Assembly (NCBI RefSeq): GCF_014655715.1
Contig: NZ_BNBM01000024.1
Coordinates: 1 to 64,000, forward strand
DNA length: 64,000 bases
Origin: Streptomyces lanatus
GTDB lineage: Bacteria; Actinomycetota; Actinomycetes; Streptomycetales; Streptomycetaceae
Direction of reading: 5' to 3'
In this document: one piece after another, positions 24,260 through 31,108 of the stretch
Layout: each line of letters opens with the position of its first letter
How positions within the stretch are numbered: position 1 is the first letter of the stretch
The notes under the pieces: generated by a model
Database searches by the model: none
What the model saw: only the letters and a program-made list of their open reading frames with translations
What the model was told of the DNA's origin: nothing
Made by a program: the position numbers and the translations under genes

Positions 24260-24546
24260 CGGACGAGGGGGCTGTGGGCGTCGGGGGAACCGGTGCGCAG
24301 CCGCACGATGAGGCCGACGACATCACCCACGGTCGACACCAGGCTCTTGTCCGTCCCGCGCAGCGACACTCCGAACAATTCCTCGGACGCCGCCTCCAGT
24401 TCGGTGATGTCCAGACTGTCGGCGCCCAGATCGGCGACCAGCCGGGCCTCGGGCACGACCGCCTCCTGCGGCACCGACATCACCCGCGCGCACAGCGGGC
24501 GCAGCGCTTCCCATACGTCACCTGTGTCCCGGCGCTCGGCTTCCAT
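24256..24546 (-). CDS. Acyl carrier protein
   Basis: Predicted 96-aa carrier protein. The phosphopantetheine site is Ser 44 in LGADSLDITELEAASEELFGV, with the usual helix II pattern. The N-terminal 30 residues and the C-terminal tail (RTGSPDAHSPLVR) extend beyond a minimal ACP. ATG at 24546 with GAGGGAG upstream. It lies 26 bp after acyltransferase 1 and overlaps the ketosynthase start, so it is central to the four-gene acyl operon. It is probably dedicated to this pathway and not a housekeeping fatty-acid ACP, since no fab genes are nearby. Confidence 0.93.
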   Translation of the reverse strand: MEAERRDTGDVWEALRPLCARVMSVPQEAVVPEARLVADLGADSLDITELEAASEELFGVSLRGTDKSLVSTVGDVVGLIVRLRTGSPDAHSPLVR

Positions 24547-24572
24547 GCAACTGCCTCCCTCTCCTGGTGCCG

Positions 24573-25814
24573 TCAGAGCACTGACGGCGTCGCCGTCCGA
24601 GCCCATGTCTCGAACTCCGTGACGACCGCGCCGGCGAGCCGACCCGCGTCGTCCGGGCCCGCGTTGCCCACCGCGGTGAGCGTGAACGCCTCCCCTGCCT
24701 GTGCCAGGGCGAAGCTGACGGTGCCCGGGTACTGCAGCGGCGGCAGCCCGACCGCGCGCACGAGCCGACGGCCCTGGAAGGTGCTCGATCCGCCGGGCCA
24801 CTTGATGGCCGTGGTCGCGGTCGCCGCGAAACAGGAGTGCCGGCCGCGCCTGGTCAGCAGCCGGGTCACCCAGGGCCCGGTCCGCCGGGCCGCCTCCGCC
24901 GCGGGGAACAGCACGGTGGCGTGTACGGCGGCCCGCTCGGGCACCCCGGCCAGCGCGGCCTGACACGCCCGCAGCCGCGCCACGGGGCCGTCCACGTCGA
25001 CGGGCAACGGCACCCGGACGACCGTGAGCGTGTTCCCGAGTTCGCCCGGGTTCCCCCGGCCGCGCAGATCGCACGGCACGGCCGTGTACACGGGCACCGC
25101 GGGCTGCCGCCACTCCCGCGCCGGGCCGTGGTGGGCCCGCACAGCCCCGGCCACCGCTGCCACCAGCAGCTCGTTCAGCGTCGCACCGCGCCCGTCGGCG
25201 GGCTGCCGGCGCGCGGATCGCACGGTGTCCGCGGGCAGTTCACGCACCACGACCGAGGTGTACGTCCGTCCCGGCACCGGCAGGGGCTGCCCCGGAGCCG
25301 TCATCGCCCTGAGCTCCCGCCCCGCCGCCCGCAGCCCGCTCCGCGGCACCGGCACCGCACGGCCCGCCCCGCTCGCCGGCCCGGGGTCGTCCATCAGCGC
25401 CCGCATCAGCGTCGCCAGCGACCGCCCGTCCAGCAGCGCGTGCTGGGCCACCAGAGCCAGCGCGAAGTCACCGCCGTGCGCCGCGTCCGGGACGACGTAC
25501 AGCCGCCAGGGCGGCACCCCGTCGGCCAGCGGCCGGTCCGCACTCCCGGCCCACAGCTCGTCCAACTTCTCAGCCGCCACGACCACATGCGCCACCGGGT
25601 CGAACGGTCCCGGTACGACCCATCGCGCGCACCCGCGCCGCCCGTCCGCCCGGTCGAGCACACAGCTCATCCGCTCCAGGTCCGCCCACCGCTCGACGAC
25701 CCGCGACCGCACCTGATCCACATCGGGCCGCTCGCCGGAGAGGACCACCGCCAGGCCGATGACTCCCGGACACCCGTTGAGCAGCAGCATTTCATCGGCA
25801 CAGGTCAGTCGCAC
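24573..25814 (-). CDS. WS/DGAT-like acyltransferase 1 (variant QHxxxDG motif)
   Basis: Predicted 413-aa paralogue of the protein at 21740-22999. They share the start (MRLT, then NGxPGxIGxAxVxxGE), the ARRQPADGRGATLNELL block and PVDVDGPVARLRACQ/PVDLDSPVARLRACQ. The catalytic motif reads QHALLDG (124-130), with Gln for the first His of HHxxxDG while the second, catalytic His is kept. The activity may be altered or the pair may be functionally divided. It is the first gene of the four-gene acyl operon; a stem-loop separates it from the secreted-protein gene upstream. ATG at 25814. Confidence 0.78.
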   Translation of the reverse strand: MRLTCADEMLLLNGCPGVIGLAVVLSGERPDVDQVRSRVVERWADLERMSCVLDRADGRRGCARWVVPGPFDPVAHVVVAAEKLDELWAGSADRPLADGVPPWRLYVVPDAAHGGDFALALVAQHALLDGRSLATLMRALMDDPGPASGAGRAVPVPRSGLRAAGRELRAMTAPGQPLPVPGRTYTSVVVRELPADTVRSARRQPADGRGATLNELLVAAVAGAVRAHHGPAREWRQPAVPVYTAVPCDLRGRGNPGELGNTLTVVRVPLPVDVDGPVARLRACQAALAGVPERAAVHATVLFPAAEAARRTGPWVTRLLTRRGRHSCFAATATTAIKWPGGSSTFQGRRLVRAVGLPPLQYPGTVSFALAQAGEAFTLTAVGNAGPDDAGRLAGAVVTEFETWARTATPSVL

Positions 25815-25842
25815 CGGTCCCTCCGGATCTCCAGGGCCAGCA

Positions 25843-25879
25843 GTTCAACGCCCGCCCCGTGACGGAGCGGGCGTTGAAC
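25843..25879 (-). terminator. Stem-loop between secreted-protein gene and acyl operon
   Basis: GTTCAACGCCCGC (25843-25855) pairs with GCGGGCGTTGAAC (25867-25879), a perfect 13-bp stem with an 11-base loop, 17 bases after the stop of the small secreted-protein gene. It has no T-run on the minus strand, so it may act as a partial terminator or an mRNA-stabilising hairpin. Confidence 0.65.
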
Positions 25880-25895
25880 CGGACGCTTCGTGCGC

Positions 25896-26174
25896 TTACT
25901 TGACCGCGCTGTTGCAGCCCATGTCCGAGCCGAGGTGGCTGGGCTGCGCACCCGGCGAGCCCTCACCGTTGAGCGCGTTGGCCAGGACGCTGTTCAGGGC
26001 GCCGACATTGCCGAGGATGTCGATGTTCATGTCGTGCGAACGGCACTCGATGCCCTGCGTGATGTCGAAGTCGTGGGCCATCGCCTCACCGTGGGCGGAG
26101 GCCGTGCCCACGCCGAGGGTGCCGACACTGCCGAGGACGGCACCCACGAAGGCGGCCTTGTGAAGCTTGCGCAT
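25896..26174 (-). CDS. Small secreted protein, family A (S1)
   Basis: Predicted 92-aa exported protein. The signal peptide MRKLHKAAFVGAVLGSVGTL ends near TASA. The mature part of about 65 residues carries the family A pattern: CRSHDMNIDILGNVGALN, LNGEGSPGAQ, HLGSDMGCN, with exactly two Cys. Two paralogues lie at 28157 and 28716 on the other strand. Size, signal peptide and the Cys-flanked VDVLG/IDILG stretch recall Streptomyces surface-active proteins, but it does not match the chaplin domain. The function is unknown; an extracellular or surface-coat role is a guess. Confidence 0.8.
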   Translation of the reverse strand: MRKLHKAAFVGAVLGSVGTLGVGTASAHGEAMAHDFDITQGIECRSHDMNIDILGNVGALNSVLANALNGEGSPGAQPSHLGSDMGCNSAVK

Positions 26175-26246
26175 TTCTTCTCCGTTGGTCGAGCGGTTGT
26201 GCTGTGCGGGGGATGGGGTTGAGTCGGTGGGCCGTTGTTACGGCCG

Positions 26247-27008
26247 TCAGCCGAGGCGGGGCAGACCAAGCTGGCCCACGGGCGGCGCCGCGACCTGTCC
26301 GAGGCCGAGCCCGGGCACCTGCGGGGCGCTGGCCGGCGAGACCAGCGGGTTGATCAGCGGGTTCACCTCGGGGTTGACCTGCGGGTTCACCTGGGGCGCG
26401 ACCTTCGGCGCGGGCTCCGGGTTGAAGACCTGCGGCGCGGAGACCTGCGGAGCGACCTGCGGCATGACCTGCGGGGCCGTCTGCGGGGTCACCTGCGGGA
26501 CGACCTGCGGAACCGACTGCTGCTGGGCCGGCCGCGGCCCGTTGTTGGCCTCGGCGAAACCGCCCGACGAGGCCGACGCGGAGGCGTATCCGGTCTCCTC
26601 ACGCGGGGCGGGCGGCGGAGCCACGTACTGCGGCTGCGGCGCCGGCTGGGGCGCGGGCTGCGGGTGGTACTGCGGACGGGCCTGTGCCTGGGCATAACCG
26701 CCCGAGCGCGCCGACGCCATGGCCGGAGGAGTGCTGTGCTGCGGCGGCGCGTACTGGGGAGCGGGAGCGTACTGCGGCGGCGGCGCGTACTGGGGAGCGG
26801 GAGCGTACTGCGGCGGCGGCGCGTACTGCGGTGCCGGACCGTACTGCGGCGCCGGGCCGTACTGGGGAGCGGGAGCGTACTGAGGTGCCGGGTACTCGGG
26901 AGCCGCGTATCCGACGGGATATTCGGCCGCCTCGCTGACGCCGGCGCCGATGGCGGTCAGACCGCCGGCCGCTGCGACGACGAGCGCGGCCTTGTGAAGC
27001 TTGCGCAT
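26247..27008 (-). CDS. Secreted Pro/Gln/Tyr-rich repeat protein (S2)
   Basis: Predicted 253-aa exported low-complexity protein. The signal peptide is MRKLHKAALVVAAAGGLTAI (cut near SEAA). Residues about 35-90 hold around ten tandem APQYGP/APQYAP/PPQYAP units. A Pro/Gln-rich middle follows, then a second repeat series with PQV spaced every four to five residues (VPQVVPQVTPQTAPQVMPQV), ending in PQVNPQVNPEVNPLINP. There is no Cys. Tyr-rich PQY repeats suggest a fibrous or cross-linkable extracellular polymer. The 5' leader and first codons are nearly identical to those of the genes at 27410 and 30872. Confidence 0.8.
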   Translation of the reverse strand: MRKLHKAALVVAAAGGLTAIGAGVSEAAEYPVGYAAPEYPAPQYAPAPQYGPAPQYGPAPQYAPPPQYAPAPQYAPPPQYAPAPQYAPPQHSTPPAMASARSGGYAQAQARPQYHPQPAPQPAPQPQYVAPPPAPREETGYASASASSGGFAEANNGPRPAQQQSVPQVVPQVTPQTAPQVMPQVAPQVSAPQVFNPEPAPKVAPQVNPQVNPEVNPLINPLVSPASAPQVPGLGLGQVAAPPVGQLGLPRLG

Positions 27009-27409
27009 GGAACCCTCGGCCCTTCATTACCTGTGCAGGGAAATCCGTTGTATTTCAGTGCAGTCTTGCGTGTGCTCAGTCTGATATTCGTACTGCGCCC
27101 TTACAGGGGTAATGCCTGAGCTGTCATGTGGACTTCACGCCGGAGCAGACAGCGGATCCCGTTGCCTCTCTCTGATTCCTGCCGCTGCCCTCTCTTTGCT
27201 GGCAACGACATTTCCCGGGCCAGGTCACGGGATCCGGAATTCCGTCACTCCATTGCCATCCATCCGATTTTCACACCCTCGGGCAATTGGGTGACCCCGC
27301 CCCAACTCACGTGACTGGCATCCCGGTTGCCTCGTTCCGCACAGGGAGAGTCCATCGCAGCCGCATTTCCGTACGTTCCATGCACAGGTCAATGAAGGGC
27401 CGAGGTTCC
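27009..27409. promoter_or_regulatory. Divergent promoter region of S2 and S3
   Basis: This 401-bp non-coding stretch separates two divergent secreted-protein genes. Each end carries the same leader, read towards its own gene: CACAGGT, ATGAAGGGCCGAGG, TTCCATGCGCAAGCTTCA (the last part includes the start codon). GAGG at about -9 is the ribosome site. The middle is A/T-richer than average (for example TGTATTTCAGTGCAG near 27048). No other gene is seen. Confidence 0.6.
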
Positions 27410-27892
27410 ATGCGCAAGCTTCATCAGGTCGCGCTCGTCGTAGCAGCAGCCAGTGGTCTGTCCGCGATCGGCGTCGGTCCCAGCGTCGCCGACGCGCCCC
27501 TCAGCTACGGCGCCGTCCCGCCGCCCGCTCCGCAGCAGGATCTCCAGGCCGCCACGTGGAGCAACACCCAGGCGAGCGCGCAGTCCTCCAACTCGCCGCA
27601 CGCGCAGCGCCGGCAGGAGGCACCTTCGCAGGGCGCCGAGGTCGCTCCGCAGGTCAATCCGCAGCTGAGCCCGAAGATCAGCCCGGAGGTCAACCCGCAG
27701 CCGGCCGTGGCGCCGTCCGGGCCGATCGAGCAGGCCAACCTCTTCCGCCCGTACCAGGAGTGCAGCCCGCAGTCCCTGCTCAACGCGGCCGTCCCGGTCG
27801 CCGTACTGGCCGCCGCCGAGACCGAGGGCGTCGACTGCGACCAGGCCAACAGCCAGGCGAACTCCCTGGCCAAGTCCCGCTACACGCACTGA
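27410..27892 (+). CDS. Secreted rodlin-like protein with Pro-rich linker (S3)
   Basis: Predicted 160-aa exported protein. The signal peptide is MRKLHQVALVVAAASGLSAI. The middle is Pro/Gln-rich and contains VAPQVNPQLSPKISPEVNPQ, the same repeat style as the C-terminal part of S2. The C-terminal module LFRPYQECSPQ...VPVAVLAAAE...DCDQAN is shared with the gene at 30872 and resembles the Cys-flanked DIPVSVIGL core of rodlins (RdlA/RdlB, recalled from memory). The gene thus looks like a fusion of the S2 and S9 modules. ATG at 27410 with GAGG upstream. Surface-layer function is inferred. Confidence 0.8.
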   Translation: MRKLHQVALVVAAASGLSAIGVGPSVADAPLSYGAVPPPAPQQDLQAATWSNTQASAQSSNSPHAQRRQEAPSQGAEVAPQVNPQLSPKISPEVNPQPAVAPSGPIEQANLFRPYQECSPQSLLNAAVPVAVLAAAETEGVDCDQANSQANSLAKSRYTH

Positions 27893-27960
27893 GGCGTGCC
27901 CGCGGAACCCCACCTGGTCGTGCGCTGATCACACCGCGCGGCTGCGGCGACCACACGGTT

Positions 27961-28002
27961 CGGCCCCCAGTTCCCCGTCGACAGGCGGGTGACTGGGGGC
28001 CG
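27961..28002 (+). terminator. Stem-loop after S3
   Basis: CGGCCCCCAGT (27961-27971) pairs with ACTGGGGGCCG (27992-28002), an 11-bp perfect stem with a 20-base loop, 68 bases after the S3 stop. The T content after it is low. Confidence 0.65.
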
Positions 28003-28081
28003 TTCGCATGCGCTGCGACTTCCGGGTGCATCCGGCGCGAGATCACAAACCCCGGCGCGTCGTTCATACATGTCCGTATAT

Positions 28082-28121
28082 TTCCTATTAATCTCCGGTA
28101 ACTGTACGAAGTCGATCTCCC
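28082..28121 (+). promoter_or_regulatory. Duplicated promoter block, copy 1 (before S4)
   Basis: TTCCTATTA at 28082-28090, CTCCG shortly after, and TGTACGAAGTCGATCTCCC at 28103-28121 recur with the same spacing at 28628-28666 before S5. The block ends 35 bp before the S4 start. Conservation outside the coding region suggests a shared promoter and regulator. Confidence 0.65.
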
Positions 28122-28156
28122 ACAGATCGCACCCACCTCACTCCACCGGAGATGAC

Positions 28157-28447
28157 ATGCACAAGCTTCGCAAGGCCGCCGTCGTGGTCGCCGCCATCGG
28201 CACCGTCGCGTTCCTCGGCGCCGGCACCGCCACCGCCGACGGGGGCGGTCACGGCGGCAAGGGCGGCGACAAGTTCAGCGTCCTGCAGAGCTCCAACTGC
28301 AAGTCGCACGACCTGAACGTCGACGTCCTCGGCCAGGTCGGCGTCCTCAACGGCCTGCTGGGCAGCGCGCTCAACGGCGAGGGCGACCCGGGCGCGCAGG
28401 ACACGCACCTGGGCTCGTCGATGGGCTGCAACAACAGCGCCTTCTAA
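28157..28447 (+). CDS. Small secreted protein, family A (S4)
   Basis: Predicted 96-aa exported protein. The signal peptide MHKLRKAAVVVAAIGTVAFL ends near TATA. The mature part has a short Gly/His/Lys-rich start (DGGGHGGKGGDKFSVLQSS), then the family A core NCKSHDLNVDVLGQVGVLNG, ALNGEGDPGAQ, HLGSSMGCNNSAF with two Cys. It is very similar to the gene at 28716, and both have the same upstream block, so this is a recent tandem duplication. ATG at 28157 with GGAG six bases upstream. Followed by a strong terminator. Confidence 0.85.
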   Translation: MHKLRKAAVVVAAIGTVAFLGAGTATADGGGHGGKGGDKFSVLQSSNCKSHDLNVDVLGQVGVLNGLLGSALNGEGDPGAQDTHLGSSMGCNNSAF

Positions 28448-28485
28448 GGCACTAACGGTCGCCTAGCCGACCGAAGCGGGATACA

Positions 28486-28529
28486 AGTCCCGGTACCGAG
28501 CCGCGAGCCCGGTACCGGGACTCCTTTTT
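28486..28529 (+). terminator. Rho-independent terminator after S4
   Basis: AGTCCCGGTACC (28486-28497) pairs perfectly with GGTACCGGGACT (28511-28522), followed by CCTTTTTG. It is a clear intrinsic terminator 39 bases after the S4 stop. Confidence 0.9.
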
Positions 28530-28627
28530 GTGCGCGATTCGTGCGCAACAGCGGCGTATTTCATGCCCATCGGCCAAGGCGGTGAGACTTTTCGGAATTC
28601 GGCGTGCCGCTGATTGCGTCGGAATAC

Positions 28628-28666
28628 TTCCTATTAGCCTCCGTAATTGTACGAAGTCGATCTCCC
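28628..28666 (+). promoter_or_regulatory. Duplicated promoter block, copy 2 (before S5)
   Basis: It carries TTCCTATTA (28628-28636) and TGTACGAAGTCGATCTCCC (28648-28666), identical words to those at 28082-28121 with one base less between them. The leader CACTCCACCGGAGATG is also shared, just before the start codons. Confidence 0.65.
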
Positions 28667-28715
28667 GGACGCACTCCCGGAGATCGCAAACCACTCCACT
28701 CCACCGGAGATGAAC

Positions 28716-29018
28716 ATGCACAAGCTCCGCACGGCCGCCGTCCTGGTCGCCGCCCTCGGCACGGTCGGCCTCCTGGGCTCGGGCGCTGCCCACGCCGACG
28801 GCGACTGGGGCAGCCAGAAGCGCACCAGCAGCAACAGCATCAGCGTCCTGCAGAGCACCAGCTGCAAGTCGCACGACGCCAACGTCGACATCCTCGGCCA
28901 GGTCGGCATCGCCAACGGCCTGGGCGGCAACCTGCTCAACGGCGAGGGCAACCCGGGCGCGCAGGACACGCACCTGGGCTCGAGCATGGGCTGCAACAAC
29001 GCCGCGTTCGGCAAGTGA
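28716..29018 (+). CDS. Small secreted protein, family A (S5)
   Basis: Predicted 100-aa exported protein. The signal peptide MHKLRTAAVLVAALGTVGLL ends near AHA. The mature part begins DGDWGSQKRTSSNSISVLQS and continues with the family A core SCKSHDANVDILGQVGIANG, LLNGEGNPGAQ, HLGSSMGCNNAAF. It is a tandem paralogue of S4 and a more distant one of S1. The ATG at 28716 has GGAG six bases upstream; an alternative ATG at 28710 would add two residues. It ends in a strong hairpin terminator. Confidence 0.85.
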   Translation: MHKLRTAAVLVAALGTVGLLGSGAAHADGDWGSQKRTSSNSISVLQSTSCKSHDANVDILGQVGIANGLGGNLLNGEGNPGAQDTHLGSSMGCNNAAFGK

Positions 29019-29037
29019 CATAGCCGAACCGCCTCAC

Positions 29038-29080
29038 AAAGAATGCCGGACCGGGAGTGATTCCCGGTCCGGCATTCTTT
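29038..29080. terminator. Perfect 19-bp stem between S5 and S6
   Basis: AAAGAATGCCGGACCGGGA (29038-29056) pairs perfectly with TCCCGGTCCGGCATTCTTT (29062-29080) around GTGAT. A/T ends on both sides make it bidirectional, serving the convergent S5 (stop 29018) and S6 (stop 29104). Confidence 0.9.
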
Positions 29081-29103
29081 GTCCGCCCGCCCTCGTCGGT
29101 GCG

Positions 29104-29451
29104 TCAGAAATGGAACTTGGGGAGCTTGACGCCCTTGGGCAGCTCCGTCCGGTTGTTGCACTCGACGATCGGCCCGCTCTGCAAGGACCCGCCGCTCGCC
29201 ATGCCCTCCTTGGGTCCGATGACACGCGGCCGCTCGATCGTGCTGCAGTCCTGCGCCTGCTGGACGACGTACCCGTTGCGCTTGTCCTTGTGGACGACCT
29301 CGCTCTTCTTGATGCAGACGATGTCTCCCTGGGCGGTGATCGTGCAGTTGCCCTTGGGGTCGTCGGCGTACGCCGGCGCCGCGCCGCTGTAGATCACGGC
29401 GAGGGCTCCCAGGAGCCCGGAGACGGTTGCGATCTTCTGTCGACCGATCAT
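29104..29451 (-). CDS. Small secreted protein, family C (S6)
   Basis: Predicted 115-aa exported protein. The signal peptide MIGRQKIATVSGLLGALAVI ends near AYA. The mature part begins DDPKGNCTITAQGDIVCIKK and has two further Cys in QAQDCSTIERP and IVECNNRTELP, four in all, likely two disulfides. The CTxxAQGxIxC hairpin and the following layout are shared with the gene at 30310. ATG at 29451 with AAAGGA upstream; the longer frame to 29601 looks non-coding. Function unknown. Confidence 0.8.
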   Translation of the reverse strand: MIGRQKIATVSGLLGALAVIYSGAAPAYADDPKGNCTITAQGDIVCIKKSEVVHKDKRNGYVVQQAQDCSTIERPRVIGPKEGMASGGSLQSGPIVECNNRTELPKGVKLPKFHF

Positions 29452-29687
29452 GTGCTGCGTTCCTTTTGCCTTGGAGAAGGTCGAAATGCCACAGCCCGGC
29501 CGCGCTCCCTGAGGGGTCTGCCGCGCGTCCGGGCTGTGTTTGCTAAGGGTGTTGTCCAGCACACCGATGAACAGTCCGACCTGATCCAGGAGCTGGGGCA
29601 TTCAGATCGTGCGCCGTGCATACGGTGTTCCCGCGGATGTCGATGCGCCTGTGCCCTGAGATGCGCGCACCGACGCTCGGTGACTGC

Positions 29688-30014
29688 TTACTGAGCGGCG
29701 TACGTCGGAGCGCTGTACTCGCCGTAGCCGTACTCCGGCGCGGCAGCCTTGGGGGCGGCCTCCGGCGCGGCGACGGGGGCGGCCTGCGGGGCAGCCTGCG
29801 GAGCGGCCTCCGGCGCGGCGTACGGAGCACCGGCGTCCTTGCCGTACGGAGCACCCGACGTGGCCACGGCGTTGGCCGACGAGTTGGCGACGGCGGTGAC
29901 AGCCTGACCGTCCCAGTCGTCCTCGTGGGCGAAGGCGCTGCCGGCCCCGATGCCGAAGGCGGACAGCCCCGCGACCGCGGCGGCTACGACTGCAACGCGC
30001 TGAAACCTGCGCAT
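29688..30014 (-). CDS. Secreted Ala/Pro-rich repeat protein (S7)
   Basis: Predicted 108-aa exported protein. The signal peptide is MRRFQRVAVVAAAVAGLSAF, cut near AFA. The mature part starts HEDDWDGQAVTAVANSSANA and then runs into AAPEAAPQAAPQAAPVAAPE repeats and a Tyr-rich end (PEYGYGEYSAPTYAAQ). It has no Cys. The repeat style and Tyr-rich segments recall S2, though the units differ. Likely an extracellular low-complexity protein of unknown function. ATG at 30014, with AGAAAGGG upstream. Confidence 0.75.
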   Translation of the reverse strand: MRRFQRVAVVAAAVAGLSAFGIGAGSAFAHEDDWDGQAVTAVANSSANAVATSGAPYGKDAGAPYAAPEAAPQAAPQAAPVAAPEAAPKAAAPEYGYGEYSAPTYAAQ

Positions 30015-30253
30015 AGTTAGACCCTTTCTTCCGGGCGCGAAGCCCTTGCTTGACTACTTAATGTGAGCATATACAAGCGAACCGTAACAATTTGGGACAT
30101 TCCTCCTTCCCTGTGTCGTGTCGGCCCATGACAAGGAGCCGGTGCGCACACCGATTTCCCTGATCGGAGAACGACGCCTCCCCGCGGTCGGGTCACGGGC
30201 CGCGACAGCCGCTCACCCGATTGCCGACAAGTCCCTGACGGGGCGCGCGAAAA

Positions 30254-30298
30254 CGGCGGATGGCCGGACCGGGGGCTACCCGGTCCGGCCATCCGCCG
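30254..30298 (-). terminator. Perfect 20-bp stem after S8
   Basis: CGGCGGATGGCCGGACCGGG (30254-30273) pairs perfectly with 30279-30298 around GGCTA. It starts 12 bases after the S8 stop codon. On the minus strand the stem is followed by TTTTCGCG. Its GGCCGGACCGGG core resembles the stem at 29038-29080. Confidence 0.85.
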
Positions 30299-30309
30299 TG
30301 CGGAGACGC

Positions 30310-30687
30310 TCAGCCCAACAGGCGTGAGATCAACGGGCTGGCGGCGTCGGGCTCGCTGTCGCCGCTGCTGGGCGCCGTCGTCGTCATGGGAGTCTCGTTG
30401 TCGGCGCAGGTGATGTGCGGGCCGATCCGGGTCTGTCCGTTGGACAGCAGACCGGGCGTGGGCAGGGTCAAGGGCTGCGAGGGCTGGCAGTTCACCGTCC
30501 GACGCAGGACGAAGCCGTCGCCCTCGGGCGTCTGACCCTGGAGCTGCTGGGTGCAGATGATGTTGCCCTGGGCGTCGAGTGTGCAGGCACCCGGGGTCGC
30601 CGCATGGGCCTGGGTGGCGCCGAGACAGGTCATGGCAAGGCCACCGAGAAGCCCCGAGACAGCCATGAACTTCTTCCCGTTGAACAT
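30310..30687 (-). CDS. Small secreted protein, family C (S8)
   Basis: Predicted 125-aa exported protein, paralogue of S6. The signal peptide MFNGKKFMAVSGLLGGLAMT ends near AHA. The mature part begins ATPGACTLDAQGNIICTQQL (the CTxxAQGxIxC hairpin), then VNCQPSQPLTLPTPGLLSNG, HITCADNE, four Cys in the same order as S6, and a Ser/Pro tail. ATG at 30687. The leader GGAGACGCAACACATG resembles that of S6 (GGAACGCAGCACATG), supporting duplication of gene plus leader. Confidence 0.8.
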   Translation of the reverse strand: MFNGKKFMAVSGLLGGLAMTCLGATQAHAATPGACTLDAQGNIICTQQLQGQTPEGDGFVLRRTVNCQPSQPLTLPTPGLLSNGQTRIGPHITCADNETPMTTTAPSSGDSEPDAASPLISRLLG

Positions 30688-30871
30688 GTGTTGCGTCTCC
30701 TCTGTGGGGGTGTTCGCTTACGAACTGAAGGACAGGCCTGGCGGGCGACCGCTCCGCGAGGGACCACCCGCTCATCACCGCACCGGAGTTCAGCCACGCA
30801 TGGACGAGCCCCTTCGGGAACGACCCCGAAGGGGCCCGCGGAAGGCGTCGCGCACGACTGTGCCGCCGACC

Positions 30872-31108
30872 TCAGCCGGTGAAGGCGTTGTTGAACTGAC
30901 CGCAGGTGGTGTCGAACGTCTCGGAGAGGCCGAGCACGGCGACCGGGACGTCGGTCGCGGCAACCGTCTGCGGGCTGCACTCCTGGTACGGCCGGTAGAG
31001 GTCGGACACGGACGGCGTGACGTCATAGGCAACGCTCGTGCCGGCACCGACGGCGGTGAGCCCGCCCGCGGCCGCCGCGGCGATCATGACCTGGTGAAGC
31101 TTGCGCAT
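30872..31108 (-). CDS. Small secreted rodlin-like protein (S9)
   Basis: Predicted 78-aa exported protein. The signal peptide is MRKLHQVMIAAAAAGGLTAV, cut near SVA. The mature part is about 50 residues: DLYRPYQECSPQTVAATDVP, VAVLGLSETFDTTCGQF. The Cys-flanked DVPVAVLGL segment resembles the DIPVSVIGL core of rodlins and is shared with S3. The leader CCGAGGGTTCCATGCGCAAG matches those of S2 and S3. The ATG at 31108 is chosen for that conserved leader. It lies about 190 bp from the tRNA-Thr gene. Confidence 0.8.
   Translation of the reverse strand: MRKLHQVMIAAAAAGGLTAVGAGTSVAYDVTPSVSDLYRPYQECSPQTVAATDVPVAVLGLSETFDTTCGQFNNAFTG

Noticed and set aside
25896..29018. Labelling family A secreted proteins as chaplins
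   Set aside because: They have a signal peptide and a VDVLG-like stretch between two Cys, but the spacing and sequence do not fit the chaplin domain (C-GNxxxVIGLLNPxxGNxC as recalled).
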